From the NCBI GenBank assembly GCA_935421135.1, contig OW285187.1, positions 36,334,818-36,398,817 of the forward strand: a stretch of 64,000 bases of DNA, in the 5' to 3' direction. Position 1 is the first letter of the stretch. The number at the start of each line of letters is the position of its first letter. A program made the position numbers and the translations under genes. Of this stretch, positions 58,411 to 64,000 are shown piece by piece. Under the pieces are notes generated by a model. It was given only the letters and a program-made list of their open reading frames with translations, did not search any database and had not been told where the DNA came from. The DNA is from Bugulina stolonifera. Taxonomy: Eukaryota > Bryozoa > Gymnolaemata > Cheilostomatida > Bugulidae.

Positions 58411-60778
58411 AGTCTAAACCTGCGCAGAGACGAGCTCAACCAAGACAGTCAGCATCACTGATCGATCAACAACCTCTGCCTATAATCATGTTAATGGTTT
58501 ACTCTTTCTTGCGCAAGAAATCTCACCACTCATTGGCCAAGAACATACATCATGTAATATCTTGAAGAAAAGGTTGAAGGCACTACAACTATTATATTTA
58601 ATAGCTCTTGCATCAGAGTAAAGTAAAGAAAAATTAATTTTAGGAAAAGGTGGAGCTGTCTATTTAAAAGTAATAAAACTTTACTTAATTATTGCAGTCT
58701 GAAGACATACTTGTGCATCTACTGTAGGCCAAGATATGTAAGTTTAGTAACAAACTAAAATCTTCAAATGTGAAGTTCTTGTTTCAGCTGCACACAAAAC
58801 TAGCGGTCAAATATGTTAGTAAGACAATGTAAGCTACAGTGTACAGGATAATTTAAATTAAAAAGGCCGAACACTTCCTACCTACAATTTTTTTGAAATG
58901 CAAAAATTTATCTAAGCACTTGGCTGTATGAAACAGCAGTTATCTGTAAGAAATGTAATTTATTTTGAAGACCGAATAATTACAATAGAAATGTAGCTAG
59001 TCTGTTAACGAATAGTGTTTTATTTACTGCTTAGTATAGTTTTATATAAACACATAATGGCCCATCAGTACTACCTACAAGCCTATCTGAAGCAATAAAA
59101 AGTAGATTTGGTTATGAAATTATCATAATGCAATAAACTACACCCTATTACAGAGATTTAATTATTTTTCTTGTATTAATTTGAGGTGAAGATTAGTCAC
59201 CTGAGTTCCTAATGGGGGCAGATAATTAACCAGGAGACAAGCTGTGAGACATGTTACACAACTACAAGTGCATGTGTACCAAGGGATAAGTAAGGCCGTG
59301 GACGCTTAAACATATGTAGCAAGAGTAGAGGCTATAGAATACACATTAAGAACTGAGGCTATAGAATACGCAGTAGGTGCTGAGGTTAGAGTGGGCTTTC
59401 CAGAGATTACCAGGAAAGGAACAAATTATCAATTTATAAAGTTCAAGTGTCTTTTGAAGGTGTTGAAATATCAAGTTGAGTTAAAATAATGAGGTGAGTC
59501 TAATTATCTAACCTCACAGTTTGCATATAATTACTGTAGATACACTCCTTCACACCCACACACTCTCACCACTGTACTCTACTAAATGCACCAGGCAAGC
59601 CCAAGTTCTGGTAGCAGTTACATTTCTACATGTGCACCACATACCAGCGATACCAATCATGTTAGTTACATAAATGAATTAGCTATACCTTCTGGTGACA
59701 CACAAATAACAGTGATTTAGTGTAAGGTCTTCATGCATTTACCATTTTCGTGTTTATGCAAAGCTCACAGGCCACATGGATCCATAGTGAATGGGGTAAA
59801 CATAATGAGAGCGTGCCTTAGATAGAAGGAAGATAGACCAGAACACAATCTCACAGAGGATAAGGACATCTTTAGTCATGCAAACCAGTCAGTTAGTTAT
59901 AATATAGGTAATATAGTTATCATATTTATAATGTAGATAGGTTAGCCATCTGATGATGACTATAATTGATGTTATAGCTGGCGACTATTTAGCCAATATC
60001 GGAAATAAAATGTTATTAACAATATTACTATGTTGTAATCGGAATAATATTCACTAAAAAACAAAATAACTTTTCAACACAAATTTTTATTTCATGAACG
60101 CGAGGCAAACATTCACAAAAACAAAGAATTTGGTTAGAAAATTATACAAGTCACCACATCTGTGGTATGTTTACAATATTTTTCCAATTTTTCAAAATTT
60201 TAATTATGGAGTAAAATGAAGAAAACATGAATCTGATAATTATTCAAAATCATGACACTAACCTGGCATATCTAGACCCGACTAAGTGTTGAATTATTCT
60301 ACTGCTACAGTGCAATGTATGTAAACTGTACGTTATTGTGATATCAATGTGAAGGTGGAGCTCATTCAACATGTGCAGTAAGTGCATGCAGGTATGAATT
60401 CAGAGACCCATCAATGATTTCTGTAGGTTTATATTCAGGTGTATGAGCATTATATTAACCTGGCCATAAATATAGAGATGTGTATGTTCATGCACACATG
60501 TATGGTATAGCTTACAGCATATTATGGAGAGGATATAAATAATTATGTATAAGTACTTGGTTGCTATCCAACATAGGTGTGTCTTGCATAGACAAATAAT
60601 ATATGCAATCTGAGGAGCACACAGCCTAGCAAACCGACAGTGCCAAGAGCATTGGTGTGACACCTAAGGTTACGTCAAATATACCTTTTGGTCTACACCC
60701 ATTACTTGGATACGGAGAATAAAAGAGCCTATGGGAGACTAACAGGGCCAGTTGCATCCCAGACTCCTTACCAACAAC

Positions 60779-63700
60779 ATGAGGTACACAATCATTGCAC
60801 TCTTCTGTGTCTTGGCTCTTGCTGCTGCTGCGCCAGCATGCAATCCATATGGAGGCAATTGTGATACCGTAAAGGCTGCTGGCGGCCAACAAAGAGGAAA
60901 AAGTCCAACCATATTAAACGGAGGTAATACCAACGTCGATACTAGTAAAGGTAAGATCTACTGGTATTATAGTACAAAATGTGAGAATACTACAGTATGC
61001 TGTCAGAATCATTCCCACTGGAAACCATTCCATTATTGTGTACAGAATTACATTGTATGACAGCTATAGATAGATAGTAATGGGACATATACATGTACAT
61101 ATACAGTGGAACTTGCTCAATTCAAACTCCAAGTGACCACCATAATTGGTTTGAATTAGGCCCGAGTTTGAATTGTGTGATCCATTCATTTTGTATAATG
61201 ACTTGGATGCCTACTTAACAAATAATACTATATAATTATGTAGTAGCGCATGAATGTGCATGTATGCATTAACTTTCATTTGCTTCAACTGTGAATACAA
61301 TGGAGGAAAGACAAGTTTTAACATGACAGTTTCCTATTTAATGAAACTTTATATACAATGTAATGCTTAGTACACTCAAAATTTGCAACACTGCAGATGA
61401 GCAACAAGTTATGCATCACATGTGCAGGACAACAGCATAAAGACCCATTTAGCTAAAGAACAGTAAAGCTATCAGTGGGTTTTCCCAGCTTAGCTTGAGA
61501 AGAAACATATTGCGGTAGTAACTATTAATAATTACTAACAACTATTATTAGGTGATTAACACTTGCTGTAATAGAATTATCATAGATTATAGTGTGAGCC
61601 TAAGCAGTGAGAAGTTTGAATTACAGATGATAAGTTTGAATTACTTGAAGCCATTTGTATAGTGCTCAGCAGAGACCAAGGCTAATGGATTGAACTAACC
61701 AAGTTTTTGAATGATGTGAGGTTTGAATTAAGCAAGTTTCACTGTATACAGAATATGATAGCTATTAATACATAGGCCTATGCGCGTCATACATTAGCAA
61801 TATTTGGTTGGGAAAAACATAGGAAATTGCTCATTCAAAACCATTGGAACTCTAATGATATTTTGTTTGCAATATTCCTGAATAATAAAGATCAGGTTTT
61901 ATTGGTACAACCTGAATACACAGCTAAACCTTCATCATAACATAACTGACTAACATAACATAACACAACACAACACAACACAACACAACACAACACAACA
62001 CAACACAACACAACACAACATAACATAACATAACTTGTAACTAACATTCTAAGTGGTTGTAATCGTCACTACCAAATAGCAATAGCTAATATTTTAAATT
62101 AATTTAACCAGATGATACCAAGTTCAGTGCAGATAGTGGCAATGGAGATGATAGTGCTGGAGCTGAGACCACGGGAGCTGATAGCACTGGAGATGATAGC
62201 ACTGGCGGTGATAGCAATGGAGATGATAGCAATGGAGATGATAGCACTGGCGGTGATAGCAATGGAGATGATAGCACTGGTGGTGATAGCATCGGTGGTG
62301 ATAGCACTGGTGGTGATAGCGTTGGTGGTGATAGCAATGGAGATGATAGCATCGGTGGTGATAGCAAGGGAGATGATAGCACTGGTGGTGATAGCGCTGG
62401 TGGTGATAGCGTTGATGGTGATAGCAATGGAGATGATAGCGCTGGTGGTGATAGCACTGGTGGTGATAGCAATGGAGATGATAGCACTGGTGGTGATAGC
62501 AAGGGAGATGATAGCAATGGTGGTGATAGCGCTGGTGGTGATAGCTATGGAGATGATAGCACTGGTGGTGATAGCTATGGAGATGATAGCACTGGCGGTG
62601 ATAGCGCTGGTGGTGATAGCAATGGAGATGATAGCACTGGTGGTGACAGCAAGGGAGATGATAGCACAGGTGGTGATAGCGCTGGTGGTGATAGCGCTGG
62701 TGGTGATAGCAATGGAGATGATAGCACTGGTGGTGATAGCAAGGGAGATGATAGCAATGGTGGTGATAGCGCTGGTGGTGATAGCTATGGAGATGATAGC
62801 ACTGGTGGTGATAGCAAGGGAGATGATAGCACTGGTGGTGATAGCGCTGGTGGTGATAACAATGGAGATGATAGCACAGGTGGTGATAGCGCTGGTGGTG
62901 ATAGCAATGGAGATGATAGCGCTGGCGGTGATAGCAATGGAGATGATAGCACTGGTGGTGATAGCAAGGGAGATGATAGCACTGGCGGTGATAGCGCTGG
63001 TGGTGATAGCAATGGAGATGATAGCAATGGAGATGATAGCACTGGTGGTGATAGCAAGGGAGATGATAGCACTGGTGGTGATAGCGCTGGTGGTAATAGC
63101 AATGGAGATGATAGCACTGGTGGTGCCAGCACTGGTGGTGATAGCGTTGGTGGTGGTGGCACTGGTGGCAACGGTAATGCTGGAGACAGTACTGGTGTTG
63201 ACACCGATGGAGGAGACGACGGCTTTGGGGATGACGGCTTTGGGGATGATGGCTTTGGGGATGATGGCTTCGGGGATGACGATCATACAGGTCTCAGCAC
63301 TGAGACTGATGTTAATGGAGGTGACAGCAAAGGAGTCGACAATGATGGAGGAGACGGCACTGACGCTGATGTTAATGGAGTCGATAGCTACTTGGATGAT
63401 AGTACTGGTAGCGACAGCAATGGGGCTGACAGCTATGGTAGCGATAGTAGTGATGACAGCTATGGCAGTGATAATAGTGATGACAGCTATGGCAGTGATA
63501 GTAGTGATGACAGCTATGGTAGTGACAGCAATGGTGACGACAGCAATGGCAGTGATAGTGGTGACGATAGCTATGGTAGTGACAGCAATGGTGACGATAG
63601 CTATGGTAGTGACAGCAATGGATATGGTAGCGATAGTAGTGACAGCAATGGATATGGTAGCGATAGTAGTGACGGCAGCTATGGTAGCAGCAGTGGAGAT

Positions 63701-63854
63701 GACAGCCATGGTGGTGATAGCAATGGAAATGGAAGTGAAGGGGACAACAGCAATGGTGATGACAGCACTGGGGCTGATAGCAGCGCTCAAGATGGAAGTA
63801 GTGGAGTTGACAACGATGACAGCAATGGTAACCAAGGTGGAAGTAAGCATGAAG
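60779..63854 (+). CDS. Secreted Ser/Gly/Asp pentapeptide-repeat protein, 3' partial
   Basis: Exon 1 (60779-60950) encodes a signal peptide MRYTIIALFCVLALAAA and a short mature start with CNPYGGNC. It ends in phase 1 at AAAG|GTAAGA. Exon 2 (62112-63854) joins in frame after CCAG and ends in phase 1 at GAAG|GTAAGT, so further exons lie beyond the window. Exon 2 is one 581-codon run: about 70 pentads STGGD/SNGDD/SAGGD (15-bp unit), then several GFGDD units, then SYGSD/SSDD units. The correct frame is set by the splice. Another frame is also open, full of MIALVVIA, but is not continuous with the signal peptide. Architecture (signal peptide, phase-1 acidic repeat exon) matches the 46525-48224 gene, so a GPI-tail exon may follow. 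Intron 1 contains a MITE. Confidence 0.78.
61104..61744. mobile_element. pogo/mariner-type MITE, uninterrupted copy
   Basis: 641 bp with ends CAGTGGAACTTGCTCAATTC and CAGTGAAACTTGCTTAATTC and flanking TA (61102-61103 and 61745-61746). It matches the two outer parts of 32585-34048 and lacks coding capacity. It lies in intron 1 of the acidic repeat gene. Confidence 0.9.
61950..62035. repeat. Pentanucleotide (ACACA/ATAAC) microsatellite
   Basis: About 15 copies of CAACA with CATAA variants at both edges, about 75 bp before the acceptor of the acidic repeat exon. Confidence 0.9.
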
Positions 63855-64000
63855 GTAAGTCACAATTACAAATAGAACTTTTTACAAGAATAATCCATAT
63901 GTGTACAGGGCTTTATTAATTGAACAGCATTGGTCTGGGTTCAACTTAGATTAACTGTCATAGGGATGAATGCTTCACAGCACAAATAATAAGGAATTTA

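Larger units (their letters stand above)
52766..60778. other. Gene-poor intergenic DNA with simple arrays
   Basis: No exon is supported in these 8 kb. Visible content: GCAGCAGCAG (~53476-53496), a G12 run (~53949-53960), CTCTCC/CTACCC repeats (54065-54350), a ~70-bp minisatellite (54765-55030), CATGATCTACA repeats (56220-56350), ACATATACATGTACATACAT repeats (56728-56832), CCTACC repeats (57905-58040) and a GTAGAT array (58136-58410). Confidence 0.6.

Noticed and set aside
58110..58439. Cys/Arg, Asp/Val and Tyr/Ile repeat frames
   Set aside because: They are translations of the GTAGAT hexamer array; all frames are open on both strands.
62099..63875. 587-codon plus frame (MIALVVIA) and 583-codon minus frame across the acidic exon
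   Set aside because: The phase-1 splice from the signal-peptide exon selects the Ser/Gly/Asp frame. The others are shadows of the 15-bp repeat.

Overview
The window is metazoan nuclear DNA. Its genes have GT-AG introns, signal peptides, a rhodopsin-type GPCR, and LTR, LINE and DNA transposons. Base composition is AT-rich. An FMRFamide-type GPCR style, a Reeler domain and acidic GPI-type proteins would suit a non-bilaterian animal such as a sponge, placozoan or cnidarian, but I cannot fix the species. No bacterial operon, CRISPR array or rRNA is visible.

Left third. A solo LTR lies at the left edge, followed by AT-rich DNA with a long palindrome. An intronless-CDS GPCR (3187-4617, +) runs tail to tail into a 15-exon gene on the minus strand (5111-18889). 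That gene encodes 629 aa and weakly resembles the Fanconi protein FAAP100. One of its introns has taken in a complete 4.9-kb gag-only LTR retrotransposon (8095-12989) and a 1.4-kb hAT-type element (13273-14684).

Middle. An 11-exon minus-strand gene (20684-30017) encodes a 501-aa major-facilitator transporter of the Spinster type. Both minus-strand genes carry large minisatellites in their introns. In at least five introns the repeat unit spans the exon end and the 5' splice site, so the splice donor is repeated 6 to about 82 times. This is the most unusual feature of the window. From 30 to 38 kb there are only transposons: a pogo/mariner-type MITE interrupted by a hAT element, a solo LTR and a second hAT MITE.

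Right half (+ strand). Three secreted-protein genes lie at 38207-42562, 46525-48224 and 60779 to beyond 63854. All use phase-1 introns around acidic Ser/Asp-rich exons. The first begins with a Reeler domain. The first two end in a clearly homologous exon with a GPI-type tail, and the third leaves the window before its end. They look like one locally duplicated family of cell-surface or matrix proteins. The 12.5 kb between the second and third holds a 5'-truncated LINE and a decayed mariner, both set in one minisatellite, plus many simple arrays. Exon models were built by hand from splice consensus and phase. In each complete gene the exon lengths sum to a multiple of three with no internal stop.
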